From Maribacter zhoushanensis (GTDB lineage: Bacteria; Bacteroidota; Bacteroidia; Flavobacteriales; Flavobacteriaceae), in the NCBI RefSeq assembly GCF_029350975.1, contig NZ_JARKMR010000001.1:1302001-1366000 (forward strand): DNA of 64,000 nucleotides, written 5' to 3'. Position 1 is the first letter of the stretch, and every line of letters begins with the position of its first letter. Both the position numbers and the translations under genes were made by a program. This document shows positions 37,323-46,823 of this stretch, piece by piece. The notes beneath the pieces were generated by a model. The model made no database searches and was not told where the DNA came from. It saw only the letters and a list, made by a program, of their open reading frames with translations.

Positions 37323-37892
37323 ATGCTTGAAGAGCTATTACAGGTAGATAAAGACTTTTTCTTATACCTAAACGGACTAGGAACCCCACAATGGGATAAT
37401 TTCTTTCAGTTTGTATCTCATAAATTTAGTGCTATACCGCTGTATCTATTTTTACTTATTGTTTCCTTTCAAAAATATGGAGGTAAAAAAACATTGGTAC
37501 TTTTAGTTTCTGTTGCTTTGTTGATAACGGTTACAGATCAACTGGGTAATTTTTTTAAGTATGGTGTTGCTAGACTAAGACCTTGTCATGACCCCGAAGT
37601 TGAACCTTATATGAGATTGGTAAAGAGCTACTGTGGTGGCAAGTTCGGTTATTTTTCTGCCCATGCATCAAACTCTTTTGCCCTGGCTGTTTTTTTTGGT
37701 AGTATTTTAAAATCGAAAATTAAATACTTAGGAACCTTTTTAGTTCTTTGGGCGGCATTGGTTGCATATAGCAGAGTTTACATTGGTGTGCACTTTCCTC
37801 TTGATATCATTACGGGTGCCGTTATAGGCTCGTTATTCGGCTGGTTGTTTGTAAAGTTATTTATATTTGTACTTCGCAAATTTTCCCTATGA
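37323..37892 (+). CDS. PAP2 family membrane phosphatase
   Basis: The 189-residue integral membrane protein has about five hydrophobic segments and the three phosphatase motifs of the PAP2 superfamily: FKYGVARLRPCH (K and R, about 80-91), FSAHASNSFA (His, about 114) and SRVYIGVHFPLDI (about 150). Such enzymes dephosphorylate undecaprenyl pyrophosphate or other lipid phosphates on the outer face of the inner membrane. It shares the ATGA overlap with the following ArnT-like gene, which uses a polyprenyl-phosphate sugar donor. This makes a role in recycling the lipid carrier plausible. Confidence 0.9.
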   Translation: MLEELLQVDKDFFLYLNGLGTPQWDNFFQFVSHKFSAIPLYLFLLIVSFQKYGGKKTLVLLVSVALLITVTDQLGNFFKYGVARLRPCHDPEVEPYMRLVKSYCGGKFGYFSAHASNSFALAVFFGSILKSKIKYLGTFLVLWAALVAYSRVYIGVHFPLDIITGAVIGSLFGWLFVKLFIFVLRKFSL

Positions 37893-39547
37893 TATCTAAT
37901 CTAAGGTACTGGTTTTTAATAGTTTTAATTTTCTTGGTATACGTTGCAGGTATGTTTGTAACGTTATTTGAAAATGATTCTGCACAATTTTCTGTAATGG
38001 CCATGAGAATGGTGCAAGAAAATGATTTTTTTAGTCTTTTTAAAGGACCAGAAGAGTATTTGGACAAGCCCCACATGCATTATTGGTTGGCAGCGCTATC
38101 ATATAAAATATTTGGTATTCATGATTGGTCTTATCGCATACCTGGAATACTAGCTACATTATTGGCTGCTTATAGTTGTTATGGGCTGGGTAGTTTGCTT
38201 TATAACAAGCATGTGGGTAAACTTTCAGCTTTAATTTTTATGACCGCACAAACTATTGTGTTGGGTGCAATAGACGTTCGTACAGATGCCGTATTAACGG
38301 GTTTCAGCATTTTAGCTATTTGGCAACTTGCTAAGTATATTGAAAAGGGTAGTGTTTCGGCAATTGCAATAGGAGCTTTTGCAGCTGGTATAGCATTTTC
38401 TACAAAGGGGCAGATAGCTCTTTTGGTTATAGGACTACCTATTTTATGTCATTTATTTTATACCGGTAAATGGAGAGCATTTATTAGTTGGAAAGTTTTA
38501 TTGGCACTTTTGGTATTTGCAGTAACAATATCCCCAATGCTGTACGCCTATTACATGCAATTTGATCTGCATCCGGAAAAGGTAATTCGTGGGAAGGACC
38601 ACCGTAGTGGTATATTCTTTATTTTTTGGGAGCAAAGTTTTGAACGACTTAGCGGTGAAGGTATTGGTAAGAACAGTAGCGATTACTTTTTCTTCTTTCA
38701 TACATTTTTATGGGTATTTCTACCTTGGACAATACTAGGTATTACGGCTTTCTACAATAAGATTAAATTGTTTTTTACTCAGAAATTTAAGTTTGTTGAA
38801 GGGTCTGAATTTTTAACTGTTGGTGGTATTACCTTAATATTCATCATCATCAGTTTTGCTCAGTTTAAATTACCACACTATTTAAATATTACTATTCCTT
38901 TATTTGCAGTAATTACAGCGGCATATATTTACAATTTATATAAGCTAAATAAGACTAAGGTTTTAAAATATTTAATGATCGGGCAATACTTTGTACTCAG
39001 TATTGTTTTCATTGCTTCTGCATTAATATGTTTTTATGTATTTAAGCTCAACAGTGTTGTTGCCTACGTATTCTTAATTGTAGCGGCTATTATCATTATT
39101 TATTATGCCTTAAAAAGAGAAGGTGATTACATGAAGTTGGTAACCATTTCTGTTTGCGCATCATTACTTTTAAATGCAGTTTTAAACTTACATTTTTATC
39201 CTAACCTATTAGAATATCAAGGTGGATCTTCAATGTCCAAAGTTGTTGAACAGCAAAATATTCCTGTAGATCGAATCTATAAAGTTGGGAAGGACTATAC
39301 CTGGTCTTTAGATTTTTATAATCAATTTCCCGTTCAAATTACTACGCCAGAGCTTTTAAAAAGTAAGAAAGATGTTTGGGTTTATGTCAACGATGATGAG
39401 ATGGCTATGTTAGAGAAAAAGGGCTTTGATTGGGATGCTCAGCTGTCTGTAGATCAATTTAGAATAACCCGCTTACAAGGTAAATTCCTAAATCCGAATA
39501 CAAGAAAGAAGGTAACCCGTAAAATGCACCTGTTGCATATTTACTAA
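37889..39547 (+). CDS. ArnT-like glycosyltransferase family 39 membrane protein
   Basis: The 552-residue protein has about twelve membrane segments and a short C-terminal soluble part. The first periplasmic loop has NDSAQFSVMAMRM and YLDKPHMHYW (about 59-68), the conserved D-E/K-P-type motif of polyprenyl-phosphate-dependent transferases of the PMT/ArnT family. It would move a sugar from a lipid phosphate carrier onto lipid A, a protein or another acceptor on the periplasmic side. It converges on genes for an ArnC-like polyprenyl-phosphate glycosyltransferase and a flippase-like protein. The acceptor is unknown. Confidence 0.88.
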   Translation: MISNLRYWFLIVLIFLVYVAGMFVTLFENDSAQFSVMAMRMVQENDFFSLFKGPEEYLDKPHMHYWLAALSYKIFGIHDWSYRIPGILATLLAAYSCYGLGSLLYNKHVGKLSALIFMTAQTIVLGAIDVRTDAVLTGFSILAIWQLAKYIEKGSVSAIAIGAFAAGIAFSTKGQIALLVIGLPILCHLFYTGKWRAFISWKVLLALLVFAVTISPMLYAYYMQFDLHPEKVIRGKDHRSGIFFIFWEQSFERLSGEGIGKNSSDYFFFFHTFLWVFLPWTILGITAFYNKIKLFFTQKFKFVEGSEFLTVGGITLIFIIISFAQFKLPHYLNITIPLFAVITAAYIYNLYKLNKTKVLKYLMIGQYFVLSIVFIASALICFYVFKLNSVVAYVFLIVAAIIIIYYALKREGDYMKLVTISVCASLLLNAVLNLHFYPNLLEYQGGSSMSKVVEQQNIPVDRIYKVGKDYTWSLDFYNQFPVQITTPELLKSKKDVWVYVNDDEMAMLEKKGFDWDAQLSVDQFRITRLQGKFLNPNTRKKVTRKMHLLHIY

Positions 39548-39550
39548 AAA

Positions 39551-40441
39551 TTAAGCCGAAGTATTTACAGATGTATTTGCCAATTTTAATTTAATTTTCT
39601 TGAAATGATACAGCACACCTACCAAGGAAACTAAGGCTGTAATTAAAAAGAAGAGTACACTTACCCCAACCGAAATATTTTGGTCTAACCCTAAAAATTC
39701 TGCTCCATAGTAAAAGGTGACTTCACGACTTCCTATTCCCCCCAAGGTTAAAGGAACCACGGCTACAATAGACGATATTAAGAAAATAATGAGATATGAA
39801 ATCTGATTTGTATCGATATTTAAAGCCAATAGTATAAACCAAATACTTACCAATTGTGCCAATTGTACCAATGCAGATAAGGCTGTAGATTTCCAGAAAA
39901 TGGGTAATACATAACTAAAGAATTTCTTGTTCAATAACCAAAAGACTAATACTGATAGGGGTATGGCTGCAATAAACAACCAACGATAACCATTTAATAG
40001 TTCTAGCTCAATAAAAGCGATTAGTGTACACGCGTAAATGAATAATAACAGTAAACCGCCTAATCGATCTAAGACTAAAACACTTACCATTCTTTTGGTT
40101 TTAACATCAAAGGTTTTCTTTAAGATATAACCTTTGTAAGCATCGCCACCAATACCACCAGGTAGGAACAGGTTGTAGAACATACCTAATAAATACAACT
40201 TAAAATTGCTTTTATGAGTAAGCATAATATTAAGTTGATGAAAGTATAGATTAAGGCGTATAGCCCCAATAAATTTAGAAAGTATAAAGAATATGGTAGC
40301 AAAGATTAAGTAAATGGGATTACTCTTAAGCAGTATCTCTTTAATCTCACTAACATTTATCTTGGTGAAAATGAAATAAATTAAAACGGTACTGATCAGT
40401 ACTTTTAATCCGGTGGTTACTTTCTTATTTAACTTCGCCAC
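39551..40441 (-). CDS. Flippase-like membrane protein (LPG synthase TM / UPF0104 family)
   Basis: The 296-residue protein has about eight membrane segments. The pattern NLYLLGMFYNLFLPGGIGGDAYKGYIL-like region (LGMFYNLFLPGGIGGD, about 85-100) and the later VPLTLGGIGSREVTFYYG (about 229-246) are hallmarks of the lysylphosphatidylglycerol synthase transmembrane/UPF0104 family. Its start overlaps the end of the ArnC-like gene by 17 bp, so the two are translationally coupled. A role in flipping the polyprenyl-phosphate sugar is plausible but not shown. Confidence 0.88.
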   Translation of the reverse strand: MAKLNKKVTTGLKVLISTVLIYFIFTKINVSEIKEILLKSNPIYLIFATIFFILSKFIGAIRLNLYFHQLNIMLTHKSNFKLYLLGMFYNLFLPGGIGGDAYKGYILKKTFDVKTKRMVSVLVLDRLGGLLLLFIYACTLIAFIELELLNGYRWLFIAAIPLSVLVFWLLNKKFFSYVLPIFWKSTALSALVQLAQLVSIWFILLALNIDTNQISYLIIFLISSIVAVVPLTLGGIGSREVTFYYGAEFLGLDQNISVGVSVLFFLITALVSLVGVLYHFKKIKLKLANTSVNTSA

Positions 40442-41384
40442 CTACACTTACTTTTTTAATGCGGTACGGTCGTTTGTTCTGAGATTCATAATAAGTACGT
40501 ATTAATAATTCCATTACAATACCTATTGTAAATAATTGAATACCTGCAAAAATGAACATCATACCAACTGTCAATAAAGGTCTTGTGCCAATGTCCTCAC
40601 CAAAACCGAACTTCACGATCATTAGGTATATGTTAATAAAAACACCTACAAGTATCATTAATGAGCCAGAAATACCGAATAGGTGAATTGGGCGTTGAAA
40701 GTATTTACGAATAAAAAGTAAAAGCATCATATCTGCAACTACTTTAAAAACACGTTCTAATCCGTATTTTGAAACCCCTGCATGACGAGCGTGGTGCTTT
40801 ACAGGTACCTGTTTTATTTGCCCACCCTCTAAAAATGCCAATAGGGTAATAAACCTGTGCATTTCTCCGTACAGATTTAAGTCTTTGGCAATATTTTTTG
40901 TAAATACCTTTAAGGCACAACCATTGTCCTTAATATCTAACTTTGTAACACGGCGCACCAAAAAGTTAGCAATTTTAGATGGTATTTTTTTAACCAGGGA
41001 ATCTTTTCGTTTTTGACGAATACCAGTTACTACATCATACTCCTCACTAACGGCATAGGTCAACATTTGTGGAATATCAGACGGGTCGTTCTGTAAATCG
41101 CCATCCATGGTAATAATATATTCGCCTTCGGCATAATCAAAACCTGCAGCCAAGGCTAAACTCTGACCATAATTTTTCTTCAACTCAATTAAGTGGACCT
41201 TTTCATCCTTTAGGGCTTTAACAACCTTTTTAGTCTTGTCCTTAGAAAAATCATCTACATAGATTATCTGATAGTCATATCCTACCAAACTTTCGTGGAT
41301 TTTTTGTGTCAAAAGAGTCACATTATCTTCCTCGTTATATAAAGGGACAACGACCGAAAGAAGGGAAGTGGTAACAGGTTGCAT
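40425..41384 (-). CDS. Polyprenyl-phosphate glycosyltransferase (ArnC/DPM1-like, GT2)
   Basis: The 319-residue protein has an N-terminal GT2 domain: SVVVPLYNEEDNV (9-21), IYVDDFSKDKT (41-51), ITMDGDLQNDP (about 90-100) with the DxD, and GCALKVFTK. Two membrane segments follow (about 225-290). This is the architecture of enzymes that load a sugar onto undecaprenyl phosphate on the cytoplasmic side. A TAACTTTG promoter box lies 23 bp upstream of the ATG. The flippase-like gene overlaps its 3' end, and an ArnT-like transferase is convergent next door. Confidence 0.92.
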   Translation of the reverse strand: MQPVTTSLLSVVVPLYNEEDNVTLLTQKIHESLVGYDYQIIYVDDFSKDKTKKVVKALKDEKVHLIELKKNYGQSLALAAGFDYAEGEYIITMDGDLQNDPSDIPQMLTYAVSEEYDVVTGIRQKRKDSLVKKIPSKIANFLVRRVTKLDIKDNGCALKVFTKNIAKDLNLYGEMHRFITLLAFLEGGQIKQVPVKHHARHAGVSKYGLERVFKVVADMMLLLFIRKYFQRPIHLFGISGSLMILVGVFINIYLMIVKFGFGEDIGTRPLLTVGMMFIFAGIQLFTIGIVMELLIRTYYESQNKRPYRIKKVSVGGEVK

Positions 41385-41406
41385 TGAGTTGTTTTTTAAA
41401 TCGCTG

Positions 41407-41414
41407 CAAAGTTA
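41407..41414 (-). promoter_or_regulatory. Bacteroidota -7 element (TAACTTTG)
   Basis: TAACTTTG on the minus strand lies 22 bases before the ATG at 41384 and would drive the ArnC-like/flippase pair. Confidence 0.5.
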
Positions 41415-41470
41415 TGTTTTTTATCCTTAAGATAATGTACGTGAACGTTAGTAACATCTTAAAGTGTTTA

Positions 41471-42457
41471 CTACTGTTTTATAGCTTTCAAAAGCTTTTC
41501 TGCAGCTAAAAAAGGAGAGGTATTGCCGCTAACAACTTCCTTTTTTAATAACGGTAACATTTCTTTGGTCTTTGGATGATGGTAGAATTCAGATAATAGT
41601 TCTTGCTCTAAATATTGAATCAGCCAATTTTCATTTTGCTGTTGCCTGTTTTTATTGAAGTAACCAGAAGCTTTCATTTTTTTGCAATAGGTGTCAATTA
41701 ATTGCCAAACCTCATTTAAACCCTTATTTTCTAAAGCAGAGCACGTTAAGACTTCTGGTAGCCAGCCATTTTCTTTAGGCGGAAACATATGTAGTGCCCT
41801 TGCAAATTCCATCTTGGCAAGATCAGTACGTTGAATATTATCACCGTCTGCCTTTGTAATTACAATAGCATCGGCCATTTCTATTATGCCTCTCTTTATG
41901 CCCTGTAATTCATCGCCTGCACCGGCTAATTTCAATAATAGAAAGAAATCTACCATATCGTGAACGGCCGTTTCGCTTTGCCCAACCCCAATAGTTTCTA
42001 TTAAAATACAGTTGAAACCTGCGGCTTCCAATATTACAATGCTCTCTCTTGTTTTACGGGTTACGCCACCTAATGAAGATCCAGATGCAGATGGTCTTAT
42101 GTATGCATTTGGGTTTTTGACCAATTCTTCCATTCTGGTCTTATCACCCAATATGCTACCCTTTGTTCTACTGCTAGAAGGGTCCACGGTTAATACGGCA
42201 ACCTTTTTACCTAGGTCCGTAAGCATACCTCCAAATTGTTCTATGAATGTACTTTTGCCTGCACCAGGTACTCCTGTAATACCAATTCTAATAGACTCGT
42301 GTTTCTTTGAAATACAACCGGCAATAATTTCGTTAGCAATAATACGATGCTCTGATTTTGTGCTTTCTACTATGGTAATGGCCTTACTTACAATAGCAAC
42401 ATTATTGGCATAAATGCCTTTAAGAAATTCTGATGTAGTAAGGTTGGCTAAATTCAT
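41471..42457 (-). CDS. meaB: Methylmalonyl-CoA mutase-associated GTPase MeaB
   Basis: This G3E-family GTPase protects and reloads the adenosylcobalamin-dependent methylmalonyl-CoA mutase. The 328-residue protein has the P-loop GVPGAGKSTFIEQFG (about 60-74), switch region DPSSSRTKGSILGDKTRM, the ETIGVGQSE motif (about 155) and the guanine specificity motif ITKADGDN (about 200). The C-terminal dimerisation region is present and the length is typical. The mutase subunits are not in this window. It stands 78 bp before galM without an obvious link. Confidence 0.94.
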   Translation of the reverse strand: MNLANLTTSEFLKGIYANNVAIVSKAITIVESTKSEHRIIANEIIAGCISKKHESIRIGITGVPGAGKSTFIEQFGGMLTDLGKKVAVLTVDPSSSRTKGSILGDKTRMEELVKNPNAYIRPSASGSSLGGVTRKTRESIVILEAAGFNCILIETIGVGQSETAVHDMVDFFLLLKLAGAGDELQGIKRGIIEMADAIVITKADGDNIQRTDLAKMEFARALHMFPPKENGWLPEVLTCSALENKGLNEVWQLIDTYCKKMKASGYFNKNRQQQNENWLIQYLEQELLSEFYHHPKTKEMLPLLKKEVVSGNTSPFLAAEKLLKAIKQ

Positions 42458-42535
42458 TGTAATTGCTTCAATATAATAAAGGCTTTACAGACTCTTTTTG
42501 TAAATAGAAACCATAATGTGGTACACTTTGCCATT

Positions 42536-43450
42536 TTAGCTTTGATCTCCAATATCAAATTTAAAGATAGATATGTTATTATAGATGTCACCCGGTCTTA
42601 AAACACTTTTAGGAAAATCTGGTTGATTAGGTGCATCTGGATAATTCTGGGTTTCAAAACAAATACCTGGAAAATCAGCGGGAGTGTATACTACCAAGGC
42701 TGGTTGATTGGTATATACTTTCATGTTTATACCAGAAGTTTTTGAGTGTATTTCTGCTACTTTCTCATTGCCAATATCTTTTACAAAAATGGTGTCAAAT
42801 CTTTGTAACCCTATTTTTTTAGGTAATAAAAAATCGAACTCCGTTTTTCTAACAGGGATAATATCTCCCGTTGGTAATAGGTTTTCTTTGGTTTCTAATC
42901 TGTACGGGCAGTTTAATTGTAGGTTATATTCGTCTATGTACGGACTATCATCTAATTTAAAATAAGCATGATTGGTTAGGTTGATGACGGTACTTCTATC
43001 CGTTATTCCCTCATAAATGACCTGTAGAGCATTGTTCATTAACTTATAAGTAACGCTAACGCTTAAATTTCCAGGGTATCCTTCCTCTAAATGTTTACTT
43101 GTATAGCTAAGTTTTACAAAAGGTTTATCACTGTTATCTACCTCATCTATGGTCCAATATTTTTGATGAAATCCTTCTTTTCCTCCATGTAGATGTACCC
43201 CGTCTTCATGATGTAAATGATACCTTTCCCTATCTAGAACAAACCCGCCTTCAGAAATTCTTCCTGCATAACGTCCTATACTAGCACCTAAGGCATTGTC
43301 ATCTAATCTATATCTGCTAGGGTGGTTGTAACCAACTACGACATTGGTATATTCGCCATCTGCACCTTTTACAAGTAATTTTTGAATGGTAGCGCCATAA
43401 TCAAGCACCATGAGTGTTAAATAGGCATTGGAAATTGTAACTTGTTTCAA
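42536..43450 (-). CDS. galM: Aldose 1-epimerase (galactose mutarotase)
   Basis: It interconverts alpha and beta anomers of hexoses in the cytoplasm. The 304-residue protein has the conserved YGATIQKLLVKGADG (about 19-33), GRYAGRISEGGF, LHGGKEGFHQKYW, TNHAYFKLDD with the catalytic histidine (about 168-177) and the late CFETQNYPDAPNQPDFP with the catalytic glutamate. There is no signal peptide, unlike many Bacteroidota relatives. It is divergent from the sigma factor gene, with a 104-bp gap that shows no exact TAnnTTTG box. Confidence 0.92.
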   Translation of the reverse strand: MKQVTISNAYLTLMVLDYGATIQKLLVKGADGEYTNVVVGYNHPSRYRLDDNALGASIGRYAGRISEGGFVLDRERYHLHHEDGVHLHGGKEGFHQKYWTIDEVDNSDKPFVKLSYTSKHLEEGYPGNLSVSVTYKLMNNALQVIYEGITDRSTVINLTNHAYFKLDDSPYIDEYNLQLNCPYRLETKENLLPTGDIIPVRKTEFDFLLPKKIGLQRFDTIFVKDIGNEKVAEIHSKTSGINMKVYTNQPALVVYTPADFPGICFETQNYPDAPNQPDFPKSVLRPGDIYNNISIFKFDIGDQS

Positions 43451-43554
43451 AGGGAATATTTAATAGTGTTGTGTAAAAATAAAAATTTTTGCAACATTCT
43501 AATTTTTATGTCGTCCTTATTATAACAACAATCTAAAACCAATCAAATTAATCG

Positions 43555-44100
43555 ATGTTTCAAAGCAATGTCGTAGAGAAATGTAAAGCAAACGACCGGG
43601 CTGCCCAGTTGCAGTTGTACAGGAAGTATTGCGATGGTATGTACGTTGTTGCCATGCGATTTGTAAAAAATGCGGATGATGCTGAAGACGTCTTACAAGA
43701 ATCGTTCATTAAAGCATTTGAAAAGATTCATCAATTTAAAGGAGATGTCACTTTTGGAGCATGGTTAAAACGGATTGTAGTAAACAAGAGTATAGATTTT
43801 TTAAAATCTAAAAAAGACAAAGAGGTTTCTTTAGATGATAGTTATATGCAAGTGGTTGCAGAAGATGATAATTGGAATGTACCATTAACTATAAGTGTAG
43901 AGCAGGTAAGATGTGCCATTAACGAATTACAGGATAAGTATAAATACGTAGTACTAATGTTTTTGGTAGAAGGGTATGATCATCAAGAAATTGCAGAGGT
44001 ATTAGATATATCTGCCTCTGCGTGTAGAACCAGGTTGTCTAGAGGTAAGGGGCATTTAAAAGAATTATTAAAAGGGAAAAAATATGGAACAGGATCTTAG
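43555..44100 (+). CDS. ECF RNA polymerase sigma factor
   Basis: The 181-residue protein has region 2 (YCDGMYVVAMRFVKNADDAEDVLQESFIKAFEKI, about 24-57) and region 4 (LQDKYKYVVLMFLVEGYDHQEIAEVLDISASACRTRLSRGKGHLKE, about 125-170), the two-domain layout of extracytoplasmic-function sigma factors. The next gene overlaps it by 17 bp and looks like an anti-sigma factor, so they form a regulatory pair. The promoter it recognises is not evident from the sequence. Confidence 0.92.
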   Translation: MFQSNVVEKCKANDRAAQLQLYRKYCDGMYVVAMRFVKNADDAEDVLQESFIKAFEKIHQFKGDVTFGAWLKRIVVNKSIDFLKSKKDKEVSLDDSYMQVVAEDDNWNVPLTISVEQVRCAINELQDKYKYVVLMFLVEGYDHQEIAEVLDISASACRTRLSRGKGHLKELLKGKKYGTGS

Positions 44101-44665
44101 GGAAATGTTCAAAAAGGATAAGGAAAAGCAAAAACATACCATTAAAACCGGTCATGAAGAGCGCTTTTTGAAAAAACTTGAAGAATCAATGCCGGCAGAA
44201 CATAAACCTTTAAAAGGTTGGTTAAAGGTTGCGGCATCAGTAGCGGTAATTATAAGTTTGGGCTTAGGTTTTTTATTCTTTACTAATGACAGCAATACTA
44301 CAACAGTGGTTGATGCTACACCTGCAGAGGAACAGAAATCTGAATTTACTTTCGGTGATCTTTCACCAGATTTAAAAAAGGTGGAGAATTATTACGTTGC
44401 CAATATTAATATGGAATTGGCAAAACTAGAAGTATCACCAGATACCAAAGAGTTGATAGATAGTTTTATGGAGCAGCTCAATAATTTAAACTTAGAATAC
44501 AAGACGTTAAATACCGAGCTAAAAGAATTAGGTCCTAATGATCAAACCATTACAGCCCTGATAGAGAATTTACAATTACGATTACAATTATTACAGAAAT
44601 TAAAAAGAAAGTTAAACGAATTAAAATTATCAAAAAATGAACAGATCATTGACAACAGTATCTAA
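44084..44665 (+). CDS. Membrane-anchored putative anti-sigma factor
   Basis: The 193-residue protein has a charged cytoplasmic N-terminus (1-45), one membrane segment (about 46-63: LKVAASVAVIISLGLGFLFF) and an outer, mainly helical domain with coiled-coil character (about 100-190). The layout and its 17-bp overlap with the ECF sigma gene point to an anti-sigma factor, although no zinc-finger motif is present. It overlaps the next gene by 29 bp, so the three genes are translationally coupled. I could not assign it to a named anti-sigma family. Confidence 0.78.
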   Translation: MEQDLREMFKKDKEKQKHTIKTGHEERFLKKLEESMPAEHKPLKGWLKVAASVAVIISLGLGFLFFTNDSNTTTVVDATPAEEQKSEFTFGDLSPDLKKVENYYVANINMELAKLEVSPDTKELIDSFMEQLNNLNLEYKTLNTELKELGPNDQTITALIENLQLRLQLLQKLKRKLNELKLSKNEQIIDNSI

Positions 44666-46088
44666 GCAACTCATCATTGCATTAGGTCTATTAACTTCTA
44701 CGTCATTTTTGGCGCAAGAAGAAAGTAAAACATTTCAAGAACGATTTATTGTGGCAGAAGATGCCGTGGTAAACATCAATACCAGCTATGCCGATATTGA
44801 ATTTGAAACGTGGGATAAGGATGAGGTGGCCATTTCGGCCACCATCACCCTAGAAGGAGCTACTAAAGAAGAAGCGGAAAACTATTTTAAAAATAGCCCC
44901 ATTGAAATATTAGGGAATAGTAAAGAAATCAAGATTTCTTCAAAATCTAAGAATAACGACTTCTTTGCTAGTTTTGATTCCGATGAATTATTCGATCATG
45001 GCGGTATGCGTATAGAAGTGCCGGAAATTGCATCTTTTGTAGTTAGTATACCAGAAATAGCCCCGTTTCCTGAAATGCCACCATTGCCACAAACAGAAGC
45101 CTTTATTTTTGATTATGAGGAATATCAAAAAGATGGTGATAAATACATGAAGAAATGGCAAAAGAATTTTGAAAAGAGTTTTGATAAAAAACATCAAAAA
45201 CGATTAGAAGAATGGGCTGAGCGTATGGAGGAGTATGCAATTAAAGGAAAAAAAACAATTGAGAAGCTAAATGAAGAGCGAGCTGAATTAGTAGAGAAGA
45301 AAACCGAATTACTTGAAAAACGTCACGAAGAATTACAACAAAGACTTGAAGAACTTGAAGAAAAACGCACTCACGCAGAGAAGGGAAGAGAAGAACTACA
45401 ATCTTTTATTAGTACTTCTAGAGTGAATGGAGCAGATGTACCTAACGTATTTTACTTTTCAAATGAAGGGGAGCAAAAGAATTTTAAGATTAAAAAGACC
45501 ATTAAGATTAGCCTACCTAAGTCTACCAGAATAAAAATGGATGTACGACATGGGGAGGTTAAACTAGCTGAAAATACCAAAAACTTGAATGCGAACCTTT
45601 CGCATTCAAGCCTTTGGGCAGTTACCATAGACGGGGAAGAAACTAATGTTTCTGCATCGTACACTCCTGTAAGTGTTCAAAAATGGAACTACGGGCAATT
45701 GAGTACCTCATATTCAGAAGAAATTTCATTGTCAGAGGTAGTACAATTGCAATTGCAGGCAACTTCATCTGATGTAACCATAAACAAATTGTTTAAGAAT
45801 GCTTTTATAAAGAATGATTTTGGCGCAGTACACGTTCTTGAATTGGGGAACGATTTTAATGAGTTGGATATTAGCGTAAAAAATGGCGAGTTAAATGTTG
45901 CCGTACCTAAAGTAGCTACCAGTATTTATGTAAAAGGTAATTCATCTAACTTGAAGCTACCCGCAGGCTTACAAATGGTAGAAACAAAAAACGGTAATAC
46001 AACCATTCATAAAGGGCATCACTTGAAGGCTAATAGTAATCGTTCTATAGTAATAACATCAGATTATAGTGAAGTAGTGCTACAGTAG
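44637..46088 (+). CDS. Secreted DUF4097-like envelope protein with long charged coiled coil
   Basis: The 483-residue protein has a signal peptide (ending SFLAQ, about residue 26). Residues 30-110 (INTSYADIEFETWDKDEVAI) and 290-480 look like the repetitive beta-strand pattern of DUF4097-type adhesin-like domains (IKMDVRHGEVKLAENTKNLNANLSH). Between them, about 170-250, lies a highly charged coiled coil rich in Glu and Lys (ERAELVEKKTELLEKRHEEL). It is the third gene of the overlapping sigma/anti-sigma operon, so it is likely a surface component controlled by that pathway. Biochemical function is unknown. Confidence 0.8.
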   Translation: MNRSLTTVSKQLIIALGLLTSTSFLAQEESKTFQERFIVAEDAVVNINTSYADIEFETWDKDEVAISATITLEGATKEEAENYFKNSPIEILGNSKEIKISSKSKNNDFFASFDSDELFDHGGMRIEVPEIASFVVSIPEIAPFPEMPPLPQTEAFIFDYEEYQKDGDKYMKKWQKNFEKSFDKKHQKRLEEWAERMEEYAIKGKKTIEKLNEERAELVEKKTELLEKRHEELQQRLEELEEKRTHAEKGREELQSFISTSRVNGADVPNVFYFSNEGEQKNFKIKKTIKISLPKSTRIKMDVRHGEVKLAENTKNLNANLSHSSLWAVTIDGEETNVSASYTPVSVQKWNYGQLSTSYSEEISLSEVVQLQLQATSSDVTINKLFKNAFIKNDFGAVHVLELGNDFNELDISVKNGELNVAVPKVATSIYVKGNSSNLKLPAGLQMVETKNGNTTIHKGHHLKANSNRSIVITSDYSEVVLQ

Positions 46089-46823
46089 TTATTTTATCAA
46101 TTGTAATGTTCCAAAAACATTGGCGTCTATCCACCCCATGTTTTTATTTTCTCCTGCTACAAATACAGAACCTATTAAGTTCTCACGCTCTTCACTACTA
46201 TCATTATCTGCATAGGCAAGGGCAAAACCAATTTTCTTATTTTCTTTAAGTACAACCGGTTTTATGCTAGGTTCATCATTATATGCGCCAGGATAAACCT
46301 TTACAAACATTTCCCAATAGGTTGTATTACCTTCCCTTAGATGTTTAGAGGTAATATGATCATTATATAAAGTTGGTTTTTCGTCAACACCAATATCTAC
46401 AACATTACCATCTAGGGCTACATGGTAGGTAAATGCATTATGATTAAACCTGTGCTGACCACCAGAATTATCTTCATCTACGTAAACAATAACACAGTCA
46501 TCGTTCCACCAAAGAGTTAAAGGGTCTTCTGTTTTGTCTAAAATGGTATCATCAACAATTTCTAATAAAATATAGAGTCCGTCTTCGTTCCAAGCAATTT
46601 TGTATCTACCGTTATAATCATCATGGTCAAAAGGTCCACCGATCCAATTTTGATCAATAGGTTTCCAATCAAGTAGATTCCAATAGTTTTCTATGGCTCT
46701 GCCATCTAGGGTAGGGGAATCATTAATATAGGAGACTGGTGTTACTTGAGAATTTTTCTTGTTACTTACTTCTTTACATGACAAAATACCCAAAAGAAGT
46801 AAAAGATAAATAGTCCATTTCAT
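46089..46823 (-). CDS. CBM9-like carbohydrate-binding lipoprotein
   Basis: From ATG 46823 the 244-residue protein has a lipoprotein signal (LLLLLGILSCKE, Cys16); the upstream start at 46856 adds only a non-signal extension. The rest fits the family 9 carbohydrate-binding module-like fold (DOMON-related): YINDSPTLDGRAIENYWN, YKIAWNEDGLYILLEIVDD, DDCVIVYVDEDNSGG, and TYWEMFVKVYPGAY. Such proteins bind sugars on the cell surface. It converges directly with the DUF4097-like gene; their stop codons are adjacent with no spacer. Confidence 0.85.
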   Translation of the reverse strand: MKWTIYLLLLLGILSCKEVSNKKNSQVTPVSYINDSPTLDGRAIENYWNLLDWKPIDQNWIGGPFDHDDYNGRYKIAWNEDGLYILLEIVDDTILDKTEDPLTLWWNDDCVIVYVDEDNSGGQHRFNHNAFTYHVALDGNVVDIGVDEKPTLYNDHITSKHLREGNTTYWEMFVKVYPGAYNDEPSIKPVVLKENKKIGFALAYADNDSSEERENLIGSVFVAGENKNMGWIDANVFGTLQLIK

